NCBI GenBank assembly: GCA_037957365.1
Contig: JARHVA010004802.1
Coordinates: 1,331,001-1,395,000 of the forward strand
DNA: 64,000 bases
Direction: 5' to 3'
Source of the DNA: Torreya grandis
Taxonomy: Eukaryota > Streptophyta > Pinopsida > Cupressales > Taxaceae
Each line of letters begins with the position of its first letter. Within the stretch, counting starts at the first letter, position 1. The position numbers were made by a program, and so were the translations under genes. Below the pieces are notes generated by a model that saw only the letters and a list, made by a program, of their open reading frames with translations, made no database searches and had not been told where the DNA came from. This document shows, piece by piece, positions 1 to 11,258 of this stretch.

Positions 1-848
1 CACTAAATTTCATGGAGGTTTAGGATTTGCCCTCCTTCTTCCAAGACCATAGCATAGCTTTTGCTTGGTCTTATAGTGACATGTTAGGAATCGACCTTTC
101 CATCGCCACCCATAATATAGTCACCAACTACGATGCCAAGCTAGTTAGGCAAAAAATTCATCATATGCACCCTCATATAGCCCTTATCGTCAAAGAAGAA
201 TTTCAATGCCTCCTATCCGTTAATTTCATTCAACCCATTGATTATCCCCAATGGGTCTCAAATATCGTCCCTATCACTAAAGCCACAAGGGGACTTCACA
301 TTTGTTTAAAGTTTCATGACCTTAACCTTGCTTGCCCAAAGGATGACTTTCCCTTATCAAGCATTGACCAACTTTTTGATCTTACAACTAATCATGAGAT
401 GCTATCTCTTATGGATGGGTTCTCGGGTTACAATAAGATTATAATTGCCCTTAAAGATCAACACAAAACCATTTTTATCACTCCCTAGGAAACTTTATGC
501 TATAGGGTCATACCTTTCAGTCTGAAGAAGACTGGTGTAACTTACCTTTGCACTATGAGCTACATCTTTCATGACCATATTCAAAAAATCTTAGAAGACT
601 ATGCCGATGACCTTCTTGGTAAATCCAAATGTCGTAAAGATCATTCAGCCATTCTCAAGATTATCTTTGAACACCTCATCCATTACCATGTCTGCCTTAA
701 CCCCAAGAAGTGTATTTTTGGGGTCTTATCAGGAAAGATCCTTGGCTTTACCATCTCCCTTCAAGGAATGGAAGTCAATCCTACCAAAATCAAAGCAATC
801 CTTAACATGCCTCCTCCCGCCCTCCTCAAGAAACTCCATAGCCTATAG
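1..848 (+). pseudogene. Ty3/gypsy (Tat-type) reverse transcriptase remnant, element A
   Basis: This is the RT domain of a decayed Ty3/gypsy pol; RT copies retroelement RNA into DNA. The upstream end lies outside the window. In one frame I read the finger-region pattern YPQWVSNIVPITK, then GLHICLKFHDLN, CPKDDFPLSSID and the palm stretch LSLMDGFSGYNKI. The catalytic box is YADD at 600-611 (usually YVDD in this group). The frame is interrupted by TAG at 486-488, where the family has Trp (TPWGT), and by TAG at 846-848, where the paralogue at about 15880 has Gln (LQGK). The reading frame is otherwise kept from 27 to 1352. RNase H and integrase remnants follow directly. It is certainly dead. I am sure of the family and moderately sure of the Tat lineage, which rests on the second RNase H downstream. 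Confidence 0.9.
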
Positions 849-1360
849 GGGAAGTTCCAATCCATTCATTGCTTTATCTCTCATTTCTCTGATCGATGCT
901 AACCTTTTCACCACCTTATGAAAAAAGATGTATCTTTTAAGTGGAACAAAGACTATCAAAAGGCATTTGATTCACTTAAAGAGTACTTTTTGTCTCCACC
1001 TGTCCTCATTCCTCCCAAGGAAGATCAAAATTTTTACCTTTATATTTCCATCGCTAACCACTCCTTCGGGGTAATGGCAGCTCATCAGGATGAACAACAT
1101 AAAGATAAAGTTGTTTGCTATATAAGTCAAACGCTTATAGAATACGAGACTCGATACACCCATATTAAGAAACTTTGCCTCGCCTTGGTCTTTGTGGTTA
1201 CAAAACTTTGTCACTACCTTCTCAACCATAAGACCTATGCCATAGCCAATATCGACCCACTCAAGTATATGCACTCTAAGCCATATCAAAACCACCGTAT
1301 GGCTAAGTGGCTCATGCTCTTAGGTGGGTTTGACCTTGAGTTATTTCAATAAAAATAATA
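849..1360 (+). pseudogene. Retroelement RNase H domain, element A
   Basis: This is the RNase H attached to the RT, which removes RNA from RNA-DNA hybrids. It stays in the RT frame. Visible signatures are FKWNKDYQKAFDSLKEYF, then CYISQTLIEYETRYTHIKKL and the HYLLNHKT...IDPLKYM stretch, ending with MAKWLMLLGGFDLELFQ. A stop lies near 900-917 between the RT thumb and this domain. The first acidic position, expected in a YxDAS-type motif, reads YISIAN here, so the catalytic site looks lost. A frameshift near 1353-1385 leads into the second RNase H. Confidence 0.85.
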
Positions 1361-1384
1361 AAATGGTAAGTCATCACCGACCAA

Positions 1385-1870
1385 TTGGCCAAAGCACCCT
1401 TAGTAGATAACCAACTGTCCTCCCTTGAGTTTCCCAATGAGTCCATCACCACCCTTTCTCAAGAAGACATCACCTATGAAATAACCATGTTTTTCGATGG
1501 ATCAAAATGTCAACATGGTGGGGGAACCAGTATCATCCTTATTCCCTTTGATGCTGAACATCTTCATTTATCCTTCAAAATTGACTTTGATTGTACTAAT
1601 AATATGGCCAAGTACGAAGCCCTAGTGATAGGTCTCTAAATCACCTTAGCCTCGAGAGTCAAAAAAGTCAACATCTTTGGTGACTCCCAACTCATGGTCA
1701 ATCAAATCAATGGGTCGTACCAATGTAAGAATGATATATTACAATAGTACAAATGACTATCTGATGTATTCTTAGCATCATTTGAACACTACCACATCCA
1801 AATTGTTCCACACTCTACAAATAAGTTTACCGATACAATGGCTTCTCTCGCTTCCCAGATCCCATCTACA
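1385..1870 (+). pseudogene. Second (archaeal-type) RNase H of a Tat-lineage element, element A
   Basis: A second RNase H follows the first. This duplication is the known hallmark of the plant Tat/Ogre lineage of Ty3/gypsy elements. Diagnostic pieces are MFFDGSK (the catalytic Asp codon is at 1496-1498), NNMAKYEALVIGL near the end of the first open stretch, then VNIFGDSQLMVNQINGSY, and the C-terminal TNKFTDTMASLAS around 1820-1855. Stops at 1637-1639 and about 1746 interrupt it. The frame is shifted by one relative to the RT. Together with the copy at 20111-20650 it shows that two related but separate Tat-type elements are present. Confidence 0.85.
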
Positions 1871-3243
1871 CCCTTTAACTCTAAGCTATCTATCATTATC
1901 CATCATATTACTAAGCCTTCTTATATGAAATCAGACTCTCTTACCATATTAAAGGTAGAGGAGAGCCAACCCATCCTTTGTTATAAACAGATCTTTGACT
2001 ATCTCAACCTTGCCATCATCCCTTCCAATCTTTCTAGGAATGGCCAAAGTACGTTCATTTAGGGTACCTTTCGCTACACCATATTAAGGGGAATCCTTTA
2101 CAAGCGTTGCTTTGATGGCCTTCTTTTCTACTACCTATGTAGTCACAAAATCTCTCACGCTATCAATGAAACATATGATGAGATCTATGGGGGACACTTT
2201 GGTGGCCTAGCCATCGCTAAACACATTTTTCACCTTGGCTATTATTGGCCCACCCTTAATCATGATTGTTGTGATTATGTGAAGAATTGTGTTAAATGTT
2301 AACAACATGCCAATTTACATCACACACCTAGCCATAGTCTCCAAATATCCAAATATTTTTGGCCCTTCTCACAATGGGGTCTCGATCTTTTTAGTGAAAT
2401 TAACCCCCATTCTTCACAGTGACATCATTTTATCATCTTTGCAATAGAATATTTCACCAAATGGGTAGAGGGTATTTCTCTCATCTCAACCAAAGTGAAA
2501 AAAATTATTGTTTTTATCAACCATCACATTATCTATCATTTTGGTGTTCTACATAAAATAATCACTGATAATGGTAAGTATTTTCAAAACAAAAAAGTCT
2601 AAGGCCTTTGTGACACATTTGGTATCAATTAAGTTTCTCATCACCTTATCGCCCACAAGCTAACAGATACGCTGAAGCTTCTAACAAAAATCTCAACAAC
2701 ATGCTAACTAAAATGGTTAATACATCTAGTCAGGATTGGCATTTACACATCCCCTTCACCTTATAGGCATACCGTACTAGTATTTGAACCCCTGTGGGTG
2801 TTACACCTTTCTTTCTTATTTTTGGAGCAGAGACTGTCTTGCCTCTCGAAGTCCAAATTCTCTCTCTTTGTGTATCCCTATAAGATCTCATTTCTAAGGG
2901 CCTTTATTGTCAAGAATGTTTAACCCAACTTAAACTAATTGACAAATGTTGTTTAGCCACACTTATCCATCTTCGTGTCTATCAAGAACGAATCAAGCAC
3001 CCTTATAACAAATACCTCAAAATGCAAGAATTCAATATTAGAGATTTAATTTTAAATGAAAATCAACATGTAACCACTATAGAGAAAAGTAAGCGGGGCA
3101 AGTTTGCTTTTAACTATCATAGACCTTATATCATAATTCATAAGTATGAATCATGAGCTTACTGATTATCCTCTCTTGAAGAAAAATTAAAACCTGAGCC
3201 CCTCAATGCTTCTCATCTGCATCTTTTCTTTTATTATACATGA
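1871..3243 (+). pseudogene. Retroelement integrase remnant, element A
   Basis: Integrase inserts the cDNA into the host genome. The N-terminal H2C2 zinc-binding segment is visible at about 2160-2310 (NETYDEIYGGHFGG, GYYWPTLNHDC, KNCVKC, then a TAA where relatives have Gln). The catalytic core has Asp in WGLDLF (2384-2386) and Asp in ITDNGKYF (2567-2569), exactly 61 codons apart. A Glu follows at about 2674, but one frameshift now separates it from the second Asp. The GPF-like C-terminal tail is recognisable near 3090-3150 (GKFAFNYHRPYIIIHKY), and the reading ends with a stop at 3241-3243. Multiple stops (about 2300, 2410, 2600, 2765) kill it. It closes the pol of element A. Confidence 0.85.
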
Positions 3244-4670
3244 TCAAACTCACTTTTGTCTAACTTAAGCTTATCCCTTATTTTCATTCTACCTTTATCC
3301 CCTTATTTTAAGGATAACTGATTAAAACTAAATCATATGATTATTCGTCACAACCTTAGCCTTAATCCTAAATTTGGGTACCATGGCACTACCCATGGCA
3401 TGATTCTCATGGTACTTTACATCCCTTTATAGGATGGATTCCTATGGTCATTATCACTTAAACTCTTTTTACCCATCATCAACATCCTTGTGCTTTAGTT
3501 TTGTCTTCATAAAGATGAACCTTAAGCCTGTAGAAAAAAATCTATGTCAAACAACAAAAATAAAAAAATAAAAAAATCATATATCTAATGGGTCATTTCT
3601 AGTGTTCACAGACTGCTTCCTTAAAAGACAGCTGCCAAAACCAATCAAAATTGCTCAATGTAAGGTAGATTACTCCCTTGAAGGACAACTATGAAAAGCT
3701 TTAAACAAATCTCACAAACTTAGAGCACTCCCTTGAAGGATGGATAAGTAAAGCATTTGTCAAAGAATATCAAATTTTTGGAAGCGTCCCACGTCAATTA
3801 GCTTCCCCAATCCCTCCAAGCAATAGCAAAATATCAAAAGACCCAATATCAAAATCAGACAAAGCAAAAATAATTTTGGAAGCCACAATTGAATCTCATA
3901 AGTAGACTTCATGCATCGATTAATCTACACCTTATACAACATGGACTTGTTTATACTGGCTCTTTGTTGACCTAGAAAAGAGGCATGCTAGTCTAACAAG
4001 AAGGTTCCATTTTCATGCATCTCCCTTTTATACCCTCATAAACAAGGGATTTCTAAGCTTACTTGACATTATGCGGATAAAAAACTTTTTAATCAGCTAA
4101 TGCGCACTAATGCAAAGCATTCTAAGGGCTTATGTTCATAAGCTCATCTGACTTCAGTTTGTTTTAGTCCTTGCCAAATAAGAAGCATCATGCCTTCTTA
4201 TTCTCTCATACTCACTTGTTGATGCATTCATTATGACGCTTGCCTATTGATTGTCTTCTCTCTCTTTTCTTTTCTCACATTTGATTTTATCCAACTTACT
4301 TTGTGTTTTAAGATTAATTCACCTTAATCTAAACAAATGCAATTCATTAAAAACATTTAACTGCCAATTATGTGTTTTATTTAGTGGTTGCCTTCTGACC
4401 TTATTTTTTTAAGTGTTTTTAATTATAAGAACATTTTAATGAATTAACTATCTCATACATCAAACATCATCTAATAACTAACCACATCAACTAATCATAC
4501 GCCATCTATTATATCTACAACCTTTTAATTATACATCAAAAATGAATGAGTCATTCACACATGTCTAATCTAGATAAAGAAACGTAGACTCATTAATTTA
4601 AAACATGAGCATAATCATCAATAATTCTCATCAATAACCATAATCATAACATACATCATCATAACATCAT
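3244..4670. other. Untranslated tail downstream of element A pol; no gene seen
   Basis: There is no open frame of note on either strand. The composition is AT-rich and becomes CATAATCA-like toward 4470. Short near-repeats such as ACTCCCTTGAAGGA occur at about 3670 and 3727. I looked for a polypurine tract followed by a TG-initiated LTR for element A and found none that I could support. Confidence 0.5.
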
Positions 4671-4880
4671 GAACGTAATCATCAATAGCTGTAGCCATTG
4701 TCATGATCATAACACCAAATCTAGATCCATAAATAACAACCATACACCATAATAACACTACGAACGTAATCATCAATAACCATAACCATCGTCATGATCA
4801 TAACACCAAATTCAAATTCATAAATAACAAGCATACACCATAATAACGTCATGAACATAATCATCAATAATCATAACAAA
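4671..4880. repeat. 91-bp tandem repeat in CATAATCA-rich low-complexity DNA
   Basis: The marker GAACGTAATCATCAATA recurs at 4671, 4762 and (as GAACATAATC...) 4853, an exact 91-bp spacing. Each unit carries GTCATGATCATAACACCAAA and ends near ACACCATAATAAC. The whole stretch 4470-5080 is simple-sequence-like with many ATCAT and CATAA words. It lies between element A and the PMD remnant. Confidence 0.8.
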
Positions 4881-5180
4881 AATCACAAGCATCATAACCT
4901 TGTCCAACAAAAACATAACATCATAATCATCATCATATCATAAACATAAACATCTATCAATATCAACACCATCACGAGCATAAATTAAATAGTCACAGTA
5001 TCACATACATACACAACATCCCAAAACCATAACCACATCATGAACTCATAATCAAAATGATTATCATATTTAACAATAATGTACATGTCTCTCATAGTGA
5101 TATATACATCTCACTACATCAGCTCCTAGGGTGGTATCAAAATCATATAGTACATCAATAATATAAGTTCTCATATGAAT

Positions 5181-6297
5181 CTATGGTCTTGGAGTACCAA
5201 TGCATCTTAGAGCCTGCTTAGCCCTTAACCCTGCTTGTCCACCTGCAGACACTGCCCACTGACCCAGCATATTACTGCTAGCTCTCCTAGTAATGCCTGC
5301 TATGTACTCATCCCATCTGGGCTCATCTGGAAGACGTGTAAATACCAATGCTTCATAATACCTTAGCTCTTCAACTATGGCCACATACCTCACCATAAAA
5401 ATAGTGGTTGATGGCCCTGCAAGCACCTACAGTCTTTACTATCATAGGGTATCTCTCTCCTACCTAATCAAAGCTAGCTTTGATTGTGCCTGATCTCTCT
5501 CCTGTGTGAGGGTGCCCACCTGGACCTACACCGCATCCCTCTCTTGGGTCTTGCTGTTAAGGCTACCTTTGCTATAGATAACACTGCCTATGCCTGATCT
5601 CTCTCTGCAAGCAGTGCCTATTTATCAAGGGCATCCACCTCCATCTAATCCCCACGCCCACCTCTATGTCCACATTTATATCTTGATAGCCATCATCTCC
5701 TCTAAAAACTACTACATCATAATGTGCCTAAACCATGTAGGGTACTCATTAGTGACACCTACGTCATCAATCTCCACCCTCACTGGTTGAAGCTCATGGT
5801 CAATGAACTCCTCATCTGGATCTGAATCAGGAAATGGGAACTCTACATCCTCTAGGACCTCAAGAACTCCCCCAAGATATCCTAGATAAGCCCAAACTAT
5901 CTCCTCACCTTATCAAAAGGGATGAGCTTTGCCTTATGGTATCACCTCCCAAAAATCCATCTGTAGCTCTACAATGATAGGGTCTGCTTGACATAGCTCA
6001 TTCATGTAGGGAATCTGACGTATGGGCACCAAATAACCTCACTCTCCACAAGTGCCTCTAATTGACCTCTATACCAATCCAGGTCTCAAGATCCTCCCCC
6101 TAGTCTTATGAACACGTAATCAACTCTCCATTGCATATAATTGACCCTGAAGTCCATCTGAGCAAATCCATGCCACGATAATCCACCTAGTCTTAATACC
6201 CTGTTATGCTCATATTCCCAACAATGTAACACAAAGTCGACACTAATCCCATATCTCCTATGGGTACGGTACCCCTAACGCTCTCGATAGATTTGTA
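5181..6297 (-). pseudogene. Plant mobile domain (PMD)-like gene, C-terminal half
   Basis: Read on the minus strand from 6297 down, this matches the second half of a plant mobile domain, a family found in MAIN-like host proteins and fused to plant transposons. I see HCWEYEHNRVLR (about 6235-6200; the family has an LLQxWxYEH-type segment), then WYRGQLEALVESEVIWCPY (about 6075-6020), then PFDKVRR-stop-FGLI-stop-DI (about 5922-5870; family RQFGLxQxIP) and EYPTWFRHIM (about 5740-5710; family WxWF/YR). The two stops in the RQFG segment are both TAG where Gln is expected. An open segment of 81 codons ends at 5181 (DEPRWDEYIAGITRR). The N-terminal half lies on the other side of the 19.8-kb element at 26090-26600. 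It is a pseudogene. Whether it was a host gene or a transposon-borne PMD cannot be told. Confidence 0.65.
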
Positions 6298-6302
6298 CTA
6301 AA
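6298..6302. repeat. Target-site duplication CTAAA, left copy
   Basis: CTAAA directly precedes the 5' LTR start TGTAGACA, and the same five bases directly follow the 3' LTR end (26085-26089). A 5-bp duplication is what Ty3/gypsy integrase makes. Confidence 0.9.
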
Positions 6303-7519
6303 TGTAGACATCTAATTCCTAACACCATTTGTGTTAAAATTGTCAATCTTACTCGAATTGCACTCAAATGCATATTTTAGGTCAAAATCATTAAAACACT
6401 TTAAATAGTTTGAACCTGTTATTTACAAGTGCCGATTTAAGCCAAAGTATCCCTAAATGAGGTAATGCATTTTATGTGATTCTTAACTTTGATCAATTCA
6501 TTTTGAGTCAAAATGATGATTTCACATTTTTATGCTCTAAATCACTCTTTTCTTTTAATTTGTTAGTACACGTCACGTACTTTTATTATTTTGTGTTGGA
6601 AACATCCTAAATGGGAATATGGTTCCAACACATCTAACATTATATTCTAATTCTTTACAAGTCAAATTACGACCCGATAATATGACTTTTTGACCATTTT
6701 ATTTAATTAATGGTCAATTTCTAAAGAATTGCATAAATGTTGCTTAATCTTGTTTAAATATAATTAATTCAAATCAAGAGCTTAAGTGAATTTTTTGTGG
6801 AGGTTATTGAATATTTCTTTTTGAAAATTGATTTTTGTTAACTACATCACCTAATGACATCGTTTCTTGGAAAGACATCTCTAGGCCATAAATGCATAAA
6901 ATATCTGAATCATGGCCTTCCATGCCTTATTAATGCCTTCCATGCCTCATTAATGCCCCTTATTTTGAAATTATTATGAGGGTATTTATTGATTTTAGCC
7001 TCCAAAATTGAATAGATTTTTGGTCACACATCTTGATCTCAAGATAGAAGGTCACAATTCATTCTAATCAATCTCAAAAATCTATAAATATTAGGGCATA
7101 AAACATTATTTTTAAGCTCAATTATTGTAATGTTATAATACTAAAATACCTTCACAACTCATTTGTGTTTTGATTGTTGTATTATTCATATTTGTATTAG
7201 CTTCATTTGATAGACAATTAAATAGTTTCAATATCATGAGCCTATGTTTTATGGAGTATTCTTGAGACATTGGAGTAGTTTGCCGCTATTGTTGACAAAG
7301 ACAAAAATGCTTGATCAAGGGGAGAACACATTTGGAGATGCTCTTGGGTGATGGAATTGATTTGGAAAGGTAACTAGTATTGCTTTCTTTCATTTTGTTC
7401 TTCATTGTCATTAACAACCCCCCTGAATAGATTGACTTGATTTAAATAGCTGTCTATGCATTTTTCTTTGATTTCTTGGACAAATACTTGACTAATAATT
7501 TCTTGTAATCTACTCTACA
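6303..7519 (+). repeat. 5' LTR of element B (1217 bp)
   Basis: It starts TGTAGACATC and ends CTACTCTACA; the 3' copy is 24914-26084. The two copies align along their whole length apart from a segment of about 46 bp near 7190-7235 that is absent from the 3' copy, between short CATAT/ATATCAT matches. A likely promoter element is CTATAAATATTAGGG at about 7081-7095; the matching 3' copy reads CTATAAATACGAGGG. Confidence 0.92.
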
Positions 7520-7522
7520 TTT

Positions 7523-7540
7523 TGGCATGCCTGGTGGGAC
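7523..7540 (+). other. Primer-binding site, tRNA-Arg-like
   Basis: TGGCATGCCTGGTGGGAC lies four bases after the 5' LTR end. PBSs begin with TGG, complementary to the tRNA 3' CCA. The GGTGGGA part would pair with the CCCACC of a T-arm/acceptor junction such as in plant tRNA-Arg(CCU). Ogre/Tat elements are known to use tRNA-Arg. The tRNA identity is inference. The PBS at 38764 is closely similar. Confidence 0.75.
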
Positions 7541-7799
7541 TGCATCCCACAGATTCGATCAACTAGCACCTACAAGTAACCTACTAACCATTTCCTTACA
7601 GGATCTTGGAGTGTGGGAGCAAAGAGAGTAAAAATTTGAATAGAAATCTATTTTTTTTAGAATCAGGGTTTTGTTATTATGAGTCATAGTTTTATCCTCT
7701 AGAGCACAATCCCACAACTCACACAGTCATGGGTTTGTCATTTCAAGTCATGATATTGTGTTTAAATTATGTTTTCATACTAACCTTGATTATGTTTAT
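7541..7799. other. Start of element B leader; no gene seen
   Basis: This is untranslated leader between the PBS and the tandem repeat block. No recognisable coding or RNA feature is present. Confidence 0.5.
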
Positions 7800-8075
7800 A
7801 GATTTAATAACTATATTGCAACCCTGCTACTCGTAAGTAGTAATATTTCAACCCCACTACTTGCAATTAGTGATATTACAACCCCGCTACTTGAAATTAG
7901 CAATATTGCAACCCCACAATTCACTAGTAGCGATATTGTAATACCGTGACTAACTAGTCATGTCATTGCAATACCAGGACTTGACAACTATGGGATTGTC
8001 AACCTAAATTACGGGATTGTCAAACCTAAATAGTGGGATTGTTAACTCAAATAAAGGGATTGCTAACCCAAATGC
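7800..8075 (+). repeat. 30-bp tandem repeat in the element B leader
   Basis: CAACCC or AATACC words recur at 7818, 7848, 7878, 7908, 7938, 7968 and 7998, exactly every 30 bp. Each unit ends in a GATATT/GGGATT-like string. After 7998 the unit shortens to 21-22 bp (GTCAACCTAAATTACGGGATT and neighbours). In one frame the 30-bp units encode a degenerate 10-residue repeat (ISNIATPLLA-like) inside a 63-codon open stretch, but there is no sign that this is translated. Confidence 0.85.
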
Positions 8076-10042
8076 AAGATTTTTATCCTAAGTAGTGATA
8101 TTGTGATTTTTATTAAACCAACTGGAGTAATGATATTGTCTGTTTAAGTCATGATTTTGTAGAGTTGCAGAATTGCACTATGGAGTAGCGGGATTACACT
8201 GTGTGAAACTTGAGAGATAACTTTACAAAGTTATTTATCTCATTTAGAAAAGTGCTTCAAAGTTAAATAAAATTTTGACTTTTTCCTTGCATGGCCAACT
8301 TGAAAAAGTATCTAAACAAGCTTAATATAGTCTTTTTAAACTCTTTTTAAGTGCTTAAAAAAGATTAGGAACATTTATTTTGGGTGCTTGAAGAAACACT
8401 TAGATATTTGATTGAATGTTTTGTATTTGTTCTTTAGAAGTTTTTATATCTTAAAGCTAAGGGGCTAAATAACATCACCACCCATTTCGTTTAGTGCTTT
8501 AAAATTAAACACACTTCAAGTTTTTGCAATGTTGTTATAATTGTTTATCTAGATTAGATTTATTTGAGAAAATAGGGAGTTGTGCATGTATGCTCTCCCC
8601 CATCCCCTATAAAGAACTTTTGGGATCAAAAGCGCTAACTTCTTAAAAAAGTGCCTTAGTCCAAAAACATAAAAAAGTTGTGAAGGCTCTCCCCACAACC
8701 CACATGGCTTGGGTGATCTAGAAACAACTTTTAAAACTCTTTTACTTAATTTTTATTTATTTTTGCATCTTGGCTTGTGAGGGGGACTTCATTACTTCCC
8801 ATTAGTTTTTTAGGGAAGCTTTGACCTAGGGTTTTATCTCCTAGCATCGTCTTCAACCCCTCTCCATGGGGTGGGATATAAATTGAGATCACCCCATTGA
8901 GATGATGGTTTGAGTAGTTAAACCATCTCCTATCACTGGGACTAAGCCTAAGACATATGATCATGTTGGATATCACACTACACTGAGTAAGCGATGGAAG
9001 TAGTGGTTGTAAAAAGGGCAAGACTTTTTTATGATAAGCCATATGACATAGACCCAATAGATGTGTTGCTTCTCTTGCATGTTGATGTGAAAGTCTTGTA
9101 CATAGGATCTATCTAGAAACGTTCAAAAACTTGCTAGTTTAGTTAACCCCACTTTGCCACACCTTGTCAGTTTAGGGCTTAAGATGATTAATTAGTTGAT
9201 TTGTTTGTCTTAAATTACTTGGTCTTATTTTAGGTCAAAACTTGCTTGTTAATTAAAACATCATAACCAAACACATTTTCCACAAATTTCTTGAACAAGG
9301 AGGCATTACGTTGTCGAAGTAAAAATTATCTTTTCCTTGTTCAAATTGTTATCTTAAATATTATGTCATATCATTCTTTTTGGTGCAGTTGTGCTACCCA
9401 TTTAATTTTAGATCATTTGCCAAATTTTCTTAAGTCCCTCATTGATAACTCACATTCAAAATTGAACCTTTCTAAGTTCTAAAAGTTGATGCGTTAAATT
9501 GGGTTTGCCATTTGCACATTAAACTTGTTCTAACTTGGGTTCAATTTTCTATTTTTTGAATTGAGGGCCGTTTTATAGACTCAAAATCACACTTATCATC
9601 TTGGTGGACTTAAATCATCTTATGCGTCATTCACACTTTGAGTCCTAGAACACATTTTATATTATCCCCTCTTCCTATGACCATGTGGTAGCGTTGTGCT
9701 ACCTGTTTGGTTTTAATTTTATAATTAGGAATTCTTTCATGTTTTCACATCATGAGTTTCTTAGTTCACATTGTCTTCTTCATAATCTGAAGAGCTTTTT
9801 TCTAGTTTTCTAGTGTCAACTCGATGAAGTTGAACTAGTTTTTATGGTATTGACATATCTCAGAAGTCTACATTTTAGTTTACTAGTGACACTCTAAGAT
9901 TTTTCAAGTTATCATACCCTCTTCTGATTTATATGATTTCAACCCTACCCAAGGTTGAGTAATTTCATTAACACATTTTTCTAAATTGTGTGTGGTTCCA
10001 AGCCACCCTCCTTTTATAGTCTCTTTGGTACCTTAGTCACTT
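8076..10042. other. Element B leader between repeat block and gag; no supportable gene
   Basis: About 2 kb of AT-rich sequence. Ogre-type elements can carry an extra ORF upstream of gag, but I could not recognise one here: the open stretches are short, on both strands, and have no family signature. Confidence 0.5.
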
Positions 10043-11258
10043 GTGCAGAAGAAAGATCAAATCCATACCTTGTTCAAACATTTGCACAACATTGATTCAA
10101 ATTTAGTCAAATGTATAAACCAACCCTTTCTAGACATGACTCAAAGGTTCACTCGTAGTGGGGTCCCTTACGACCCTAGCTATGAGGATGAGCACTTTTA
10201 TGATGGACAAGACAATTCTGTTATCTTTGAGGACATTCCTACAACTATAGGATTTGAAGGGGATTATACTGGATATCAAGAGAACCAAGATGACGTACTT
10301 CTTAGGTTGATATAATCTAGTGCTAGATTACCCTCAGATTTACCTATGGAGCAATTGCAAACCTTAGTTAGAGAAGGAGAACAACAACAACATGAGAAAA
10401 CTTTTGCTCAAACAAACATACCTTCTTCCTGTAAAAAAGGTAAAGAAATAATTATAGATTCAAAACCAACTGATCAAGATACTGTTAACAAGATTAAAAA
10501 GATAATTCAATGATATGCCGATCAACTTATTATGGATTTAACAGACTCTCTAGTTTCTACTTCAATCCACAATGACGCTTCCAAGGAACAAGGAAATGTG
10601 ATTGAACCCAAGCAACAAACATTGGTTGATGACATGACACCAATTGATCAGGGTGCCTCAAATGAACAAAATAAGATGCAAGAGGCATTGCAAAATGTTT
10701 CACTAGACACAAAACACACATTTTAAAACCATCAATAACCTCTTGTTAATTTACAAGCACAAAGACCTAAACATTCGGTTCGAATGGAGGAGATCCCTCA
10801 AAACAATTTGGCTAGTTCGTCTCAACCAACACAAACATTGGTGAATAGACCAAGGACTCCCCAAAATCAACAAAACACATATAGTTCAAGGCAACAGATT
10901 CCAAGGGATCAACGACCTATTTACTCAACTCTAAGAGCAAATCAAAACCAAGTTTTAGAATGTAGGGTGTACATCCGTCATAAATCCACACAACAACAGG
11001 GGCACATTCTACCCCAACATCAACAATAGGGGGACATTTTACCCCAACAATAATAATAGGGGTACATTCCACCCCAAAAATAACTACAACATGGGCACAT
11101 TCCACCCCAACAAAACTATGTTCCACCCACGAATGCACTAAATATGCAAGAGTAGAACTTCATGAAAGAGATTGTGTCACGTTTGGAGACTGGGAATATG
11201 ATCGAAAAATACAAATTTGATGAGATATGTCCATATCTGTTTGATTGAAGCGTTCCCC
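10043..11258 (+). pseudogene. Element B gag region, N-terminal Gln-rich part
   Basis: One frame runs from 10043 through 10315, 10532-10726 and 10784-11029 with only a few in-frame stops (TAA at 10313, TGA at about 10512, TAA near 10724). I therefore treat it as a single decayed N-terminal gag/leader ORF. It reads RFTRSGVPYDPSYEDEHF early on (a short conserved-looking motif), then becomes rich in Gln, Asn and Pro. It leads in the same frame into the recognisable capsid-like segment at 11281. No catalytic function is expected. A minisatellite at 10999-11115 lies inside. Confidence 0.6.
10999..11115 (+). repeat. Coding minisatellite, ~30-bp units, in element B gag
   Basis: GGGCACATTC/GGGACATTTT-type starts at about 10999, 11029, 11059 and 11093 are each followed by ACCCCAACA. 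In frame the units encode a GHI-L/P-PQ-Q-type repeat (QQGHILPQHQQ). The spacing of 30, 30 and 34 bp means the last unit breaks the frame periodicity. Confidence 0.75.

Noticed and set aside
5590..5790. 66-codon plus-strand ORF
   Set aside because: It is antisense to the PMD remnant and lacks any motif.
7818..8075. CRISPR-like evenly spaced repeats
   Set aside because: Units are contiguous with no unique spacers, lie in a plant retrotransposon leader, and no cas gene is present.
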